Below are positions 17,395 through 27,190 of a stretch of DNA of 64,000 bases, piece after piece. Location: positions 124,001 to 188,000 of the forward strand of contig NZ_NTGA01000007.1 of assembly GCF_002289575.1 (NCBI RefSeq), read 5' to 3'. The notes beneath the pieces were generated by a model, which worked only from the letters and a program-made list of their open reading frames with translations, did no database searches and was not told the origin of the DNA. Each line of letters starts with the position of its first letter. Position 1 is the first letter of the stretch. The stretch is from Dietzia natronolimnaea (lineage in GTDB: Bacteria; Actinomycetota; Actinomycetes; Mycobacteriales; Mycobacteriaceae). Position numbers and translations under genes: made by a program.

Positions 17395-18524
17395 GGGGCC
17401 CTGAATTCGACCTGAGCCAGCCGCTCGGCGGGCCCCGTTGGGGGGAGGGGCGCCGCGACTCACGCAGCTCCCGCATCGTGGGCGAGGGGTTCCTCGGTGC
17501 GACCACCCCCGGCGATGCCGCGGCCACCGAGATCGGCCGGATCGTCGACAGGTTCCTCACCGCGGTCCGGGACTCCCTCGGCCAGGTGGTCGAGGCACTG
17601 CCCGTCGACGCCGAGGTCATGGGACCCGTCCGTGAGGCCGCGCGGAATGTCGACGCGATGCTGGCGACCGGCGACGTCAGCGCACTGTCGGGGTTGGTCG
17701 AGACGATCAACGGCGTCGGCGAGCTGATCGCCACGCGGCTCACGGGCGGTTACGAGGTCGACGAGTTCGGTTTCGACGAGCACTTCCACGAGCACGTGTG
17801 GCTGCCGCTGTGGCGTCCGCTGTTCGAACACTGGTTCCGGGTCGAGGTGATCGGCGCCGAGAACGTGCCCGCGGAGGGCGCCGGGCTGATCGTCTCCAAC
17901 CACGCCGGGGTCCTCCCGCTCGACGCCATGATGACCACCGTCGCCGTCCACGACCACTCGGGACGCGCCCTGCGGCTCCTGGCCGCCGACCTGGCGATGA
18001 CGCTTCCGGTGTCCGCGCCACTTGCGCGGCGGGCCGGGGCGACCCTGGCCTGCGCCGCCGACGCCGAGCGCCTGCTCGAGAGCGGGCACGTGGTCGCCGT
18101 GTGGCCCGAGGGTTACAAGGGACTGGGCAAGCCGTTCTCGGACCGGTACCGGCTGCAACGCTTCGGCCGCGGGGGGTTCGTCTCCACCGCACTGGACGCC
18201 GGCGCGCCGATCATCCCGTGCTCGGTCGTCGGATCGGAGGAGATCTACCCCAAGATCGGCGAGTTCTCCCCGTTGGCGCGTCTGCTGGGCGTCCCGTACC
18301 TGCCCATCACCCCGACGTTCCCCATGCTCGGTCCTCTCGGTGGGATCCCGTTGCCCACCAAGTGGACCATCGAGTTCGGCGAACCCATCGAGACCTCCCA
18401 CCTCGGTCCGGACGCCGGCGACGACCCGATGATCGTCTTCGAGATCACCGACCAGGTCCGCGAGACCATCCAGAACACCCTGTTCCGGAACCTCGCGCGT
18501 CGCGGGAGCGTCTTCTTCGGCTGA
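17391..18524 (+). CDS. Lysophospholipid acyltransferase family protein (PlsC-like)
   Basis: The protein has 377 residues. GTG 17391 overlaps the previous stop, and aggaggagg lies five bases upstream, which fixes the start. About 140 N-terminal residues of helical character precede the acyltransferase domain with LIVSNHAGVLPLDAMM (the NHx4D catalytic motif), VAVWPEGYKGLGKPFSDRY and IIPCSVVGSEEIYP. Such enzymes move an acyl chain to a lysolipid at the inner membrane. The position equals Rv0502. The long N-terminal domain is typical for this actinobacterial branch. Donor and acceptor are unknown. Confidence 0.88.
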   Translation: MRGPEFDLSQPLGGPRWGEGRRDSRSSRIVGEGFLGATTPGDAAATEIGRIVDRFLTAVRDSLGQVVEALPVDAEVMGPVREAARNVDAMLATGDVSALSGLVETINGVGELIATRLTGGYEVDEFGFDEHFHEHVWLPLWRPLFEHWFRVEVIGAENVPAEGAGLIVSNHAGVLPLDAMMTTVAVHDHSGRALRLLAADLAMTLPVSAPLARRAGATLACAADAERLLESGHVVAVWPEGYKGLGKPFSDRYRLQRFGRGGFVSTALDAGAPIIPCSVVGSEEIYPKIGEFSPLARLLGVPYLPITPTFPMLGPLGGIPLPTKWTIEFGEPIETSHLGPDAGDDPMIVFEITDQVRETIQNTLFRNLARRGSVFFG

Positions 18525-18578
18525 GCCGTTCGGCCGCGCCCGCCGGCCGGGGTCCCGCGCGTCGGGAACGAGGTCGGG

Positions 18579-19688
18579 TCAGAAGATCCGTCGGATCTGG
18601 TCGATGGTCCGCACGCCGTATGAGGACTTGACGGCCGCCCGCGCGCCGGCGAGCCCGCCCACCGCGAGTACGCCCGGGACCGCCTTCTTGGCGGCCTTGC
18701 GGACGGTGCGGAAGTCCTTGATGTCCCAGCCGTTCTCCGAGGCGTACTTGCGCAGCCGCCCATCCGGGTTGATGGCCACCGGGTTGCCGACCATCGTGAG
18801 CATGGGCATGTCGTTGAAGCTGTCCGAGTAGGCGTAGCACTTGGCCAGGTCGAATCCCTCGGCCTCGGCGAGGGTGGAGATGGCGTGCGCCTTACCCGGC
18901 CCGTGCAGGATGTCGCCCACCAACCGGCCCGTGTACACGCCGTCCTCCTCCTCGGCCACCGTGCCCAGCGCGCCCGAGAGCCCGAGCCGCGACGCGATCA
19001 CCCGCGCGAGCATGACCGGCGTCGCGGTGACCAACCAGACCTGCTGACCGGCGTCGAGGTGCATCTGGACCAACGAGCGTGTGCCCGGCCAGACGCGGTC
19101 GAGCATCGAGGTGTCCACGACCTCCTCGCTCAGCGCGGTCAGCTCGGCGACGGTGTGACCCTTGACGAAGTTCAGGGCCTTCTCGCGGCCCGCCGCCACA
19201 TCGTCGGCGTTCTCCTTGCCGGAGACCCGGAACTTGACCTGCGACCACGCCATCGACGCCACGTCCTGCGCGGTGAAGAACTTGTGCTTGGCCAACCCGC
19301 GCGCCAGCAGGATGATCGAGGCGCCCTGGATCAGGGTGTTGTCCACGTCGAAGAACGCCGCGGCCTGCGGGTCGGGGACGAACTGCGTCGCGGCATGGTC
19401 GTCGAGGTCCTCGGCGGTGGCGTCGGCGAGCGGAGGGCCCGGCTCGGCTTCGGGCTCGAGCTTGACCGCGTTCCTGGCCGAGGCCTCGCCGGCGACGCGC
19501 TGATCGCGGTGGTTGCGTCGGCGCCAGACCAGTCGGCCGATCGCGCTGGTGACGTCCGCCCGCCCGGGAAGCCGGAGACGAGTGCCCTCTGAGTCTGAGT
19601 CCGGGTCCGCGTCCGGGTCTGAAGCCGACGCCGGGGCCGGATTCGAGGCCGGGTCGGCGTCATCGGCGGCGTCGGTGTGGTCGTTCAC
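18579..19688 (-). CDS. serB1: HAD-IB phosphatase, SerB1-like
   Basis: The protein has 369 residues. The first 100 are acidic and disordered (Asp/Ser/Pro repeats). The HAD domain starts at FFDVDNTLIQG with Asp114, Asp116 and Thr118; motif II lies in LVTATPVMLARVIA, and motif III/IV in KCYAYSDSFNDMPML. The C-terminus carries GGLAGARAAVKSSYGVRT. The family is named for phosphoserine phosphatase, but the HAD-IB subgroup acts on varied phosphates, so the symbol follows the Rv0505c position. The start is GTG 19688 with a perfect aggagg site eight bases upstream. Confidence 0.8.
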   Translation of the reverse strand: MNDHTDAADDADPASNPAPASASDPDADPDSDSEGTRLRLPGRADVTSAIGRLVWRRRNHRDQRVAGEASARNAVKLEPEAEPGPPLADATAEDLDDHAATQFVPDPQAAAFFDVDNTLIQGASIILLARGLAKHKFFTAQDVASMAWSQVKFRVSGKENADDVAAGREKALNFVKGHTVAELTALSEEVVDTSMLDRVWPGTRSLVQMHLDAGQQVWLVTATPVMLARVIASRLGLSGALGTVAEEEDGVYTGRLVGDILHGPGKAHAISTLAEAEGFDLAKCYAYSDSFNDMPMLTMVGNPVAINPDGRLRKYASENGWDIKDFRTVRKAAKKAVPGVLAVGGLAGARAAVKSSYGVRTIDQIRRIF

Positions 19689-19759
19689 CGGGTGGACCTC
19701 CTAGTGGGGGTGGGACCCCATCCTAGGGGAGCCCGGAGGGGGTCGGGCACTATCAGTGC

Positions 19760-20029
19760 ATGGTGCACACGGTGACCCTGCTTACTCGTGAGGGCTGCGG
19801 AAGCTGCGTCCGCGTCCACGGCCAGCTGCTGCCGCTCTGCGCCAGCGCGCACGCCCGGCTCGAGGTGGTGGACGTGGACCGTGCCGGCGATCCCGAGCTC
19901 GCGGCGGAGTTCGGCGACCGCCTCCCCGTGGTCCTCGTGGACGGCGCGGAGCACTCGTGTTGGGAGGTCGACGACGACGAGCTGAGCGCCGACCTCGCCG
20001 CCCCCGAACCGTTCCGTGGCTGGGACTGA
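19760..20029 (+). CDS. Glutaredoxin-like thiol protein (Rv0508-like)
   Basis: The 89-residue protein has a thioredoxin fold of the DUF836 type: TREGCGSCVRVHGQL with the CxxC at Cys13 and Cys16, a VVDVDRAGDPELAAEFGDRL middle and the cis-proline region RLPVVLVDG. It could reduce disulfides with mycothiol. It precedes the haem genes, as Rv0508 precedes hemA, but here an HNH gene is placed between them. TATCAG lies close upstream, so GTG 19763 is a possible leaderless start. Confidence 0.8.
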   Translation: MVHTVTLLTREGCGSCVRVHGQLLPLCASAHARLEVVDVDRAGDPELAAEFGDRLPVVLVDGAEHSCWEVDDDELSADLAAPEPFRGWD

Positions 20030-20067
20030 GCCCGCCGACCGCACCGACCGGACCCACCGCGCTCGCG

Positions 20068-20475
20068 CTACTCGTCGGCGCGCAGGGCCCGCAGGATCGT
20101 CGCGTGCCGGACCAGGAACGTGCGCTCGTCGAGTTTCTTGCGCCGCAGCCACCCGGTGACCTCGCTGTTGTGCTTGCTCGCGTTGCAGGAGGCGCACGCG
20201 GGGACCACGTTCTCCAGCGTGTAGCGACCTCCTCGCGACACGGGCATGACGCAGTCGCGCTGCAGGGCCGGGCCAGGAGAACGGCAGTAGGCGCACCCGG
20301 CCCACGCGCGGAGGAGGTGCGCCCACTGCGACGGGGTGAGGTCGTTGTCGACGCGGGAGAGGCGTCGCTGCCGTCGCTTCGCGTACCGGGCGCGGGACGC
20401 CCGCCCACCCCCACGCCCCGACGCGGACGAGGTGGTGGAGGACGTTGTCGCGGAGGACCTGCGGCGAGGCGGCAC
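20068..20475 (-). CDS. Small HNH endonuclease
   Basis: The 135-residue protein has a basic, Ser/Arg-rich N-terminus and an HNH zinc fold: CAYC, then ALQRDCVMPVSRGGRYTLEN (with Asp and an His-to-Cys-like variant before VMPVSRGG) and CASCNASKHN. The four cysteines should bind zinc. The first H of the canonical DHxxP motif appears as DC, which departs from consensus. Such proteins occur as free-standing nucleases in phages and as restriction enzymes; here it stands alone on the opposite strand between the glutaredoxin and hemA. Activity is unproven. Confidence 0.75.
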   Translation of the reverse strand: MPPRRRSSATTSSTTSSASGRGGGRASRARYAKRRQRRLSRVDNDLTPSQWAHLLRAWAGCAYCRSPGPALQRDCVMPVSRGGRYTLENVVPACASCNASKHNSEVTGWLRRKKLDERTFLVRHATILRALRADE

Positions 20476-20876
20476 CGCATGACCGTACGCCGCCTCCGAG
20501 CGTCCGGAGGCGGTGTGGCCGCGCGTGCCGCGACATGGGCCGGAGGCGCCGAGGGGCCGCGTCGCTCATCGTGGCCGCTGGGCGTCACCCGGGCATAGCA
20601 TCCGCCCCGGCGACGGTTTTGTCCCGGGGTGCCAAGCGGGTTACGGTGGAGTTCGTTGCGGGTCGAACGCAGGCCCAGGCCACGGCCGTTCCGGCAGGGA
20701 TTCCCATCGGGAATCGTCCTGCGTGCAGCCGTGCAGACCGACAGGAGACGACCGACTGTGGACCACTGTTCCGGCTGTGCGTTCAGTGTCGTCCGGCGGT
20801 TCCCGGTGTCCCGAGTTGACGCGACGGTGTCCATTCTGGCATGGGCGCCAACGGCCCTCGCGTCCGGGGGTCGGTC
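20476..20876. other. 401-base gap upstream of hemA
   Basis: I see no convincing gene here. A TTGACG element at 20816-20821 could be a -35 box for hemA, but no good -10 box follows at the right distance. The stretch could hold a leader or control region for the haem operon, since hemA is the committed step. No known riboswitch pattern was recognised. Confidence 0.4.
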
Positions 20877-22241
20877 GTGAGCATCCTCCTGGTGGGACTG
20901 TCCCACCACAGCGCCCCGGTCGCCCTGTTGGAGTCGGTGGCTGTCGCGGAAGCCGACCGCGACGCCCTCACCGAGAGCCTGATCGGTGGCCGCCACGTCG
21001 ACGAGGCGATGATCGTCACCACCTGTAACCGCGTCGAGGTCTACGCGGCGGTGGAGGCGTTCCACCCGGCGCTCGACGACGTGGTGGATCTGCTGTCGCG
21101 GCACTCCGGCCTCTCGGCCGAGGAACTCAGCCGCCACCTCTACGTCCGCTACTCCGAGTCGGCGGCCGAGCATCTGTTCTCGGTGGCGTCGGGCCTGGAC
21201 TCGATGGTGGTGGGCGAGCAGCAGATCATCGGGCAGATCCGCACCGCCTACCAGTCCGCGTCCGATATCGGCGCGGCCGGCACGACCCTGCACCGACTCG
21301 CCCAGCAGGCCCTCCACGTGGGCAAGCGCGTCCACACCGAGACGGGGATCGACTCGGCCGGGTCCTCGGTGGTGTCGGTGGCGCTCGACCGCGCCGCGGA
21401 GCTCCTCGCCGCGGGGGACAGCGCCGGGACCACCACCGCGTCGCCGTCGCCGTCGTCGCGTCGTCTCGACGGTCGCCGGGCGGTGGTGCTCGGAGCGGGC
21501 GCGATGGGCGGACTCGCGGTCGCGCACCTGGGTCGTGCCGGGATCTCTCATATCGACGTGACCAACCGCACCCCGGACCGCGCCGATCGGCTCTCCGAGA
21601 TCGCCCGGGATTCCGGTACCCCGGCCTCGGCGTTCCCCATGGAGGACCTCGCCGACGGGATCGCCGCCGCGGACATCCTCTTCACCTGTACCGGAGCGGT
21701 CGGCGCCGTCGTGACGCTGGGAGACGTGCACACCGCGCTCGCCCGTCGCGGCCCGGGCCGTCCGCTGGTGATCTGCGACCTGGGGATGCCGCGCGACGTC
21801 GACCCCTCCGTCTCGGGTCTGCCAGGAGTGACCGTGTTGGGGATCGAGGAACTGAACGCGGACCCGGCCACCTCGGCCGCGGCCGCCGACGCCGCCCGCA
21901 CCATCGTCGACACCGAACTCGCGGCGTACACCCAGGCCGAGCGCATGGCCGGGGTCGGGCCGCTGATCGGCCAGCTCCGCGGTCGCGGCGGCCAGGTGGT
22001 GGCGGCCGAGATGCGCAGGCTGGAGTCGCGACTGCCGGACCTCGACGACAGGGTCCGTGACGAGGTGGCCAACACCGTCCGACGGGTCGTGGACAAGCTG
22101 CTGCACCCGCCGACGGTGCGGTTCAAGGAGCTCGCGGCCCAGCCCGACGGCGAGAACCTGGCGGCGGTCGTGCGGACGCTGTTCGACCTCGACAGCGTGG
22201 GCCGTCTGGACGAGACCAGCGTGGACGAGGAGGCGTCATGA
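20877..22241 (+). CDS. hemA: Glutamyl-tRNA reductase
   Basis: HemA reduces glutamyl-tRNA to glutamate-1-semialdehyde, the first step of C5-pathway haem synthesis. GTG 20877 gives [20 protein letters not shown], aligning with the usual start; ATG 20841 would add 12 residues. The catalytic cysteine is Cys50 in [22 protein letters not shown] and the NADPH fold at [15 protein letters not shown] follow, then the C-terminal dimerisation helix. A 20-residue Ser/Thr-rich insert precedes the NADPH domain. The stop overlaps hemC by four bases. Confidence 0.95.
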   Translation: MSILLVGLSHHSAPVALLESVAVAEADRDALTESLIGGRHVDEAMIVTTCNRVEVYAAVEAFHPALDDVVDLLSRHSGLSAEELSRHLYVRYSESAAEHLFSVASGLDSMVVGEQQIIGQIRTAYQSASDIGAAGTTLHRLAQQALHVGKRVHTETGIDSAGSSVVSVALDRAAELLAAGDSAGTTTASPSPSSRRLDGRRAVVLGAGAMGGLAVAHLGRAGISHIDVTNRTPDRADRLSEIARDSGTPASAFPMEDLADGIAAADILFTCTGAVGAVVTLGDVHTALARRGPGRPLVICDLGMPRDVDPSVSGLPGVTVLGIEELNADPATSAAAADAARTIVDTELAAYTQAERMAGVGPLIGQLRGRGGQVVAAEMRRLESRLPDLDDRVRDEVANTVRRVVDKLLHPPTVRFKELAAQPDGENLAAVVRTLFDLDSVGRLDETSVDEEAS

Positions 22242-23236
22242 GCAGGACCCTGAAGGTGGGGACGCGGGGCAGCGCCCTCGCGACCACGCAGGCCGGTCAC
22301 GTGCGGGACGCCCTCATCGCCGCCGGTCACCCGGCAGAACTGGTGATCGTGCGGACCCGGGGCGACGTGGTGATGGCGCCGGTCGAGCGGATCGGTGTGG
22401 GCGTCTTCACCATGGAGTTGCGCTCCGCGCTCGAGCGCGGCGACTGCGACGTCGCCGTCCACTCGTACAAGGACCTCCCGACGGCGCCCGACGACCGGTT
22501 CGCGCCGATCGTGGTGCCACCGCGTGTCGACCCCTCGGACGTGCTCATCGCACGTGACGGGCTGACCCTGGCCACGCTGCCCCAGGGCGCGCGAGTCGGG
22601 ACCTCCGCGCCCCGTCGGCGGTCGCAGCTCGCCGCGCTCCGGCCGGATCTCGACCTGCACCCGCTGCGCGGCAACATCGACACCCGGATGTCGTACGTGA
22701 CCAGCGGCGACCTGGATGCGGTCGTCCTGGCCGCCGCCGGGCTCGACCGGGTCGGCGTGGGCGAACGTGCTACCCAGCGGTTCGGCATCGACGAGATGCT
22801 CCCCGCCCCGGCGCAGGGCGCGCTGGCCGTCGAATGCCGCGCCGACGACTCCGGCGCCGCCGAGGCGATCGCGCTCCTGGACCACCTGCCCTCGCGGATC
22901 CGGGTGATCGCCGAGCGACGTCTCCTCGCCGAACTCGAGGCCGGGTGCACCGCGCCGGTCGGGGCGCGCGCCGAGCTCGACGGGGGTGTACTCACCCTGC
23001 ACGCCGTCGCCGCGTCGCACGACGGGTCGACCGTGCTCCACGCCGAGGGGACCACCGCCACCTCCGACCATCCCGACGGCCCCGTCGCGGCGGCCGACGA
23101 CCTGGGCCGCCGACTCGCGGCGGACCTTCTCGCCCGGGGCGCACGCGACCTCATGACCGACACGTCCCCCGAGGAACGGGCCCCGCTCGTGCCGAAGGAG
23201 TCGACGACGGCGCCACCGACCGTCCCCGAGACCTGA
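22238..23236 (+). CDS. hemC: Hydroxymethylbilane synthase (porphobilinogen deaminase)
   Basis: HemC polymerises four porphobilinogens. The 332-residue enzyme starts [17 protein letters not shown]. It contains VHSYKDLPT with the catalytic Asp79, RGNIDTR and [11 protein letters not shown] with Cys237, which carries the dipyrromethane cofactor. The final 20 residues are an acidic tail. It is coupled to hemA by an ATGA overlap and followed 69 bases later by the hemD fusion gene. Confidence 0.95.
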   Translation: MSRTLKVGTRGSALATTQAGHVRDALIAAGHPAELVIVRTRGDVVMAPVERIGVGVFTMELRSALERGDCDVAVHSYKDLPTAPDDRFAPIVVPPRVDPSDVLIARDGLTLATLPQGARVGTSAPRRRSQLAALRPDLDLHPLRGNIDTRMSYVTSGDLDAVVLAAAGLDRVGVGERATQRFGIDEMLPAPAQGALAVECRADDSGAAEAIALLDHLPSRIRVIAERRLLAELEAGCTAPVGARAELDGGVLTLHAVAASHDGSTVLHAEGTTATSDHPDGPVAAADDLGRRLAADLLARGARDLMTDTSPEERAPLVPKESTTAPPTVPET

Positions 23237-23305
23237 TCCATGTCCCCTGAAGCTCCCCGTCGCGCGCAGCCAGCGCGCGACACCCACCCCACGGAGAGAC
23301 GAACA

Positions 23306-24949
23306 ATGACTCGAGCACGCACCACCCGCCCCGGAACCGTCCGCTTCGTCGGCGGCGGCCCAGGCAACGCGGGGATGCTCACCTGCAGGGCCCGGGAGGT
23401 CCTCGCGGGGAACGCACTGGTCTTCGCCGACGCCGACGTCTCCACCGAGGTGCTCGCGCTCGTAGCACGCGACGTCCCGGTCCCGGAGGAACTGCTCGAC
23501 GCGCGCCGCGCCGAGATGGACGCCGCCGTCGCCGCGGAGGACAAGGCGGAGATCAAGCGCCTCAAGTCCCTGCCCGCTCCCACCGCCGCGGACGTGCGTC
23601 CCGTCCTGGGTGAGCCGGCCGCCGTGGCCAAGCAGCTCGTCGCCGAGGCCAAGAAGGGGCGCGACGTGGTGCGGCTGGTCACCGGTGACCCCATGACCAC
23701 CGACGCCACCGTCACCGAGATCGCGTCGGTCGGACGCACCGTCGTGCCGTTCGAGGTCGTGCCGGGTGTCGCCGAGGCCACCGCGGTCCCCGCGTTCGCG
23801 GGCATCGCCCTGGGGTCCGGCTACGTGTTCGCGGACGGCCGCGGCAAGGTCGACTGGGCCTCCCTGGTCAGCTCGCCCGGCCCGATCGTCCTGCGCACCA
23901 CGGGTCGGCACCTCGCCGAGGCCGCGTCCGGGCTGGCCGAGCAGGGCCTGGGGGCCGGGACCCCCGTCACCGTGACCTGCGCCGGCTCGCTCTGTGCCCA
24001 GAAGTCCGCCGACGGCACCCTGGCCACCATGGCCGAGGTCGGTCGCGAGATGGACGGCGACCTCGTGGTGACCATCGGCAAGTCCGCCGGCGAACGCCAT
24101 CGTCACCAGTGGTGGGAGTCGCGGGCCATGTTCGGCTGGAACGTGCTCGTGCCCCGCACCAAGGCTCAGTCCGCCGAGATGAGCCAGCGGATCGCCGAGC
24201 ACGGCGCCGTGCCGGTGGAGGTCCCGACCATCGCGGTGGAGCCGCCCCGCAGCCCCGCCCAGATGGAGCGGGCCGTCAAGGGCCTCGTCGACGGCCGCTA
24301 CCAGTGGGTCGTCTTCACCTCCTCCAACGCGGTCCGCGCGGTGTGGGAGAAGTTCTGCGAGTTCGGGCTCGACGCGCGCGCGTTCTCCGGGGTCAAGATC
24401 GCCTGCGTCGGCGAGGGCACCGCGGAGCGCGTCCGCGAGTTGGGCATCCAGCCCGAGCTGCTGCCCTCCGGCGAGCAGTCCAGCCTGGGTCTGCTCGAGG
24501 TCTTCCCGCCGTACGACGACGTCCTGGACCCCGTCAACCGGGTCCTGTTGCCGCGCGCCGACATCGCGACCGAGACCCTCGCCGAGGGTCTGACCGGCCG
24601 CGGCTGGGAGATCGAGGACGTCACCGCGTACCGCACGGTCCGCGCCGCACCGCCGGCGGCGGAGATCCGCGAGATGATCAAGAGCGGCGGGTTCGACGCC
24701 GTCTGCTTCACCAGCTCCTCCACGGTCCGCAACCTCGTGGGGATCGCGGGCAAGCCGCACGCCCGGACGCTGATCGCGTGCATCGGGCCGCGCACCGCCG
24801 AGACCGCCGCCGAGTTCGGGTTGCGCGTGGACGTGCAGCCGGACAACGCGTCGGTGCTGGACCTGGTGGACGCGCTCGCCGCGCACGCCGACCAGCTGCG
24901 TGACGCCGGCGAGCTGCCTCCCCCGCGTCGTCGCGCGCGCCGGCGCTGA
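23306..24949 (+). CDS. hemD: Fused methyltransferase-like / uroporphyrinogen-III synthase (CobA-like–HemD)
   Basis: The ATG at 23306 follows a cggagagacg site and gives 547 residues. Residues 1-265 resemble a tetrapyrrole methylase: VRFVGGGPGNAGMLT, VRLVTGDPMTTDATVTE and FEVVPGVAEATAVPAFAGIAL. Residues about 270-530 form HemD, with WNVLVPRTKAQSAEM, WVVFTSSNAVRAVWEKF and FTSSSTVRNLVGI, which closes the ring to uroporphyrinogen III. The methylase part keeps the SAM glycine loop but has lost the canonical RLKGGDPFVFGRG and GIPLTHR forms. The same fusion occurs as Rv0511. HemD activity is likely; methylation to sirohaem is doubtful. Confidence 0.88.
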   Translation: MTRARTTRPGTVRFVGGGPGNAGMLTCRAREVLAGNALVFADADVSTEVLALVARDVPVPEELLDARRAEMDAAVAAEDKAEIKRLKSLPAPTAADVRPVLGEPAAVAKQLVAEAKKGRDVVRLVTGDPMTTDATVTEIASVGRTVVPFEVVPGVAEATAVPAFAGIALGSGYVFADGRGKVDWASLVSSPGPIVLRTTGRHLAEAASGLAEQGLGAGTPVTVTCAGSLCAQKSADGTLATMAEVGREMDGDLVVTIGKSAGERHRHQWWESRAMFGWNVLVPRTKAQSAEMSQRIAEHGAVPVEVPTIAVEPPRSPAQMERAVKGLVDGRYQWVVFTSSNAVRAVWEKFCEFGLDARAFSGVKIACVGEGTAERVRELGIQPELLPSGEQSSLGLLEVFPPYDDVLDPVNRVLLPRADIATETLAEGLTGRGWEIEDVTAYRTVRAAPPAAEIREMIKSGGFDAVCFTSSSTVRNLVGIAGKPHARTLIACIGPRTAETAAEFGLRVDVQPDNASVLDLVDALAAHADQLRDAGELPPPRRRARRR

Positions 24950-24987
24950 CACCGACCGGCGCCGCGCCGCGTGGCAGGCGACTTTCG

Positions 24988-24993
24988 TACAGT
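24988..24993 (+). promoter_or_regulatory. Predicted -10 box, leaderless start of hemB
   Basis: TACAGT is followed by seven bases and GTG 25001. It implies that hemB has its own promoter besides read-through from hemD. Confidence 0.55.
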
Positions 24994-25000
24994 GGAGCCC

Positions 25001-26044
25001 GTGACCACACCGCGTGAGACCGATCCCGCATCCGTCCCGGCACCGCTGGTGCGCCCGCGACGGCTGCGCTCGACGCCCGCGATGCGCAGGCTCGTCGCCG
25101 AGACCACGCTCGCCCCCCGGCAGCTGGTCCTTCCTGCGTTCGTCGCCGACGGGATCACGGAGCCGAAGCCCATCTCCTCCCTGCCCGGGGTGGTCCAGCA
25201 CACGGTCGACTCCCTGCGGGCCGAGGCCGTCGCCGCGGCCGAGGCGGGACTCGGCGGGATCATGCTCTTCGGGGTTCCGCACGACGCGGACAAGGACGCC
25301 ACCGGCAGCTGCGGCGCCGCGGCCGACGGAATCCTCAACCGGGCGCTCGAGGCCGTCCGCGAGGAGGTGGGTGACGACCTCGTGGTGATGGCCGACACCT
25401 GCCTGGACGAGTTCACCGACCACGGGCACTGCGGCGTCCTGGGCACCGACCCGCGGGGCGAGCAGGTCGTCGACAACGACGCCACCCTGGCCGCGTACAC
25501 CGAACTCGCCGTGGCGCAGGCCGCCGCGGGAGCCCACGTGGTGGGGCCGAGCGGGATGATGGACGGTCAGATCATCGCCATCCGCGAGGCGCTGGACCGC
25601 GCGGGCTTCCACGACGTGGCCGTGTTTGCGTACAGCGCCAAGTACGCGAGCGCGTTCTACGGACCGTTCCGTGAGGCCGTCGGATCCTCGTTGCGCGGTG
25701 ACCGGCGTACCTATCAGCAGGACCCCGCCAACCTGCGCGAGTCCCTGCGGGAGGTTCGCCTGGACCTGGACGAGGGCGCCGACATGGTCATGGTCAAGCC
25801 GGCGATGAGCTACCTCGACGTGCTGCGCCAGACCGCCGAGCTCTCGGACGTTCCCGTAGCCGCCTACCAGGTCTCCGGGGAGTACGCGATGATCTCCGCC
25901 GCCGCCGAGCGCGGGTGGATCGATCACGACCCGGCGGTGATGGAGTCGCTGACCTCCATGCGCCGCGCCGGCGCGGACATCGTCCTGACCTACTGGGCGC
26001 TGCACGCTGCGAACCTCCTCGCCGACGGGTGGGGCCAGCGGTGA
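25001..26044 (+). CDS. hemB: Delta-aminolevulinic acid dehydratase (porphobilinogen synthase)
   Basis: HemB joins two 5-aminolevulinates to porphobilinogen. GTG 25001 gives 347 residues; an earlier GTG (24971) lies before the promoter box. Schiff-base lysines are Lys214 ([13 protein letters not shown]) and Lys266 ([13 protein letters not shown]). The metal loop reads [15 protein letters not shown]: Cys134 and Cys144 are kept, but the middle ligand is Asp136 rather than Cys. That loop lies between the classical zinc and magnesium types. Its stop overlaps the next gene. Confidence 0.95.
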   Translation: MTTPRETDPASVPAPLVRPRRLRSTPAMRRLVAETTLAPRQLVLPAFVADGITEPKPISSLPGVVQHTVDSLRAEAVAAAEAGLGGIMLFGVPHDADKDATGSCGAAADGILNRALEAVREEVGDDLVVMADTCLDEFTDHGHCGVLGTDPRGEQVVDNDATLAAYTELAVAQAAAGAHVVGPSGMMDGQIIAIREALDRAGFHDVAVFAYSAKYASAFYGPFREAVGSSLRGDRRTYQQDPANLRESLREVRLDLDEGADMVMVKPAMSYLDVLRQTAELSDVPVAAYQVSGEYAMISAAAERGWIDHDPAVMESLTSMRRAGADIVLTYWALHAANLLADGWGQR

Positions 26045-26661
26045 CCGGCAGCGGGCCGTGGCGTCCACCCGAGCGCACCGACGGGCCCTCCGATCGGGGC
26101 GACGGCCAGAACGAGCGGGCCGACGGTCGACCGGAGAGCCCCGCCGGGCCGGTGCCCGACGACGTCCACTCCGCGTGGGGGCTGTGGCTCGCCGCCACCG
26201 CGTTCGCGCTGGTGGGGATGCTGCTCAACGCCGCCACCACGCGCTTCGGCGACCTGCCCCCGGCCACGCGTGACGCCTTCCGCGACGCGGTCGAGACCGC
26301 CGGGTCCGCGGACATCTCCATCGAGGCGTTGTTCGGGGTCGCACGGGGCCTGGGCGCCGTACTGGCGATGGTCGCGGCCGCGGTGACCGTGTGGCTGGCC
26401 TTCCGTCTGCGGGCGGGGAAGGGCTGGGCCCGGACGATGCTGGACATCGTCGCGGTGTTCCTTGTGGTGGACGCGGTCTCGGTGGTGATCAGCGTGTTCG
26501 GCGGGGTCGCGGTCGCGGGGGAGCGGGGGGAGATCGTCACCTTCCTGGTGATCTCGCTGCAGATCCTCGCCGGGTTGTGCGCCGCGACCGCCGTGTGGCG
26601 CCAGCACACCGCCGAGGCGATGAAGTTCACGACCGGCGGCGGTACGCGTGCCGGCGAGTGA
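26041..26661 (+). CDS. Four-helix membrane protein downstream of hemB
   Basis: The 206-residue protein has a hydrophilic N-terminal 45 residues and about four membrane segments (roughly 46-66, 102-125, 135-160, 172-190). GTG 26041 overlaps the hemB stop by four bases, so it is translationally coupled. No family motif was recognised. Its fixed place after hemB recalls the membrane genes Rv0513 and Rv0514, but I could not show homology. The role is unknown. Confidence 0.65.
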   Translation: MTGSGPWRPPERTDGPSDRGDGQNERADGRPESPAGPVPDDVHSAWGLWLAATAFALVGMLLNAATTRFGDLPPATRDAFRDAVETAGSADISIEALFGVARGLGAVLAMVAAAVTVWLAFRLRAGKGWARTMLDIVAVFLVVDAVSVVISVFGGVAVAGERGEIVTFLVISLQILAGLCAATAVWRQHTAEAMKFTTGGGTRAGE

Positions 26662-27190
26662 ACCGGATCGGCCGGGGCCGGAGCCCGAGGGGCCCATCCT
26701 GTACGCCGAGGACGGGTGGAGCTGGACCTGGATCCTCGCCGCGCCACTGTTCTGCGCGGGCGCCGCTGGGTTTGAACTGCTCACCGGCGCGCCCGTCCAC
26801 TGGCTCATGCTCACGGTCTGTGCGATCGCCTCGGCGATGTGCCACGGGGTGATGATCGCCGCCACGCGCGTCCACGGCCGCGTCCGACTCACCCCGACCG
26901 TGTACATCCAGGGCACAGAGGAACTCGAACTGGCCCGGGTGGAGGAAGTGCTCCCGTTGCCCGGTGACGGTCGCCCCGAGGCCTCATGGGAGACCGCCCG
27001 CACGCTCGGGGAGCTGCGGGAGGTCCCGCGCCGCCGGCGCTCCGTGGGCCTTCGCCTGGACACCGGTGCCGAGGTGCGGGCGTGGACCCGTGATCCGGTC
27101 GCCCTGCACGCCGCCCTCCGGGACGCGGTGCGCTCCGTCGGCACCGGCTCCGGGGGCACCGGTCCGGGCACCGTCGCGGATCCGACGTGA
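26648..27190 (+). CDS. Small two-helix membrane protein (DUF3093/PH-like guess)
   Basis: The 180-residue protein has two adjacent membrane segments (about 27-47 and 50-72) and then a soluble part with VRLTPTVYIQGTEELELARV and RRSVGLRLDTGAEVRAWTRD. This resembles the beta-rich PH-like domain that follows two helices in many actinobacterial membrane proteins. The start overlaps the previous gene by 14 bases and the stop overlaps the next by four, so the three form one unit with hemB. The function is unknown. Confidence 0.6.
   Translation: MPASEPDRPGPEPEGPILYAEDGWSWTWILAAPLFCAGAAGFELLTGAPVHWLMLTVCAIASAMCHGVMIAATRVHGRVRLTPTVYIQGTEELELARVEEVLPLPGDGRPEASWETARTLGELREVPRRRRSVGLRLDTGAEVRAWTRDPVALHAALRDAVRSVGTGSGGTGPGTVADPT

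Noticed and set aside
20816-20846. TTGACG as -35 box of a hemA promoter
   Set aside because: No acceptable -10 box follows at 16-19 bases, so it is mentioned only in the gap entry and not called as a promoter.
21548-26068. A 1506-codon open frame antisense to the haem genes
   Set aside because: It lies opposite hemA-hemC-hemD-hemB, whose motifs are clear. Long antisense frames are common in GC-rich DNA because stop codons are rare; the product has no recognisable domain.
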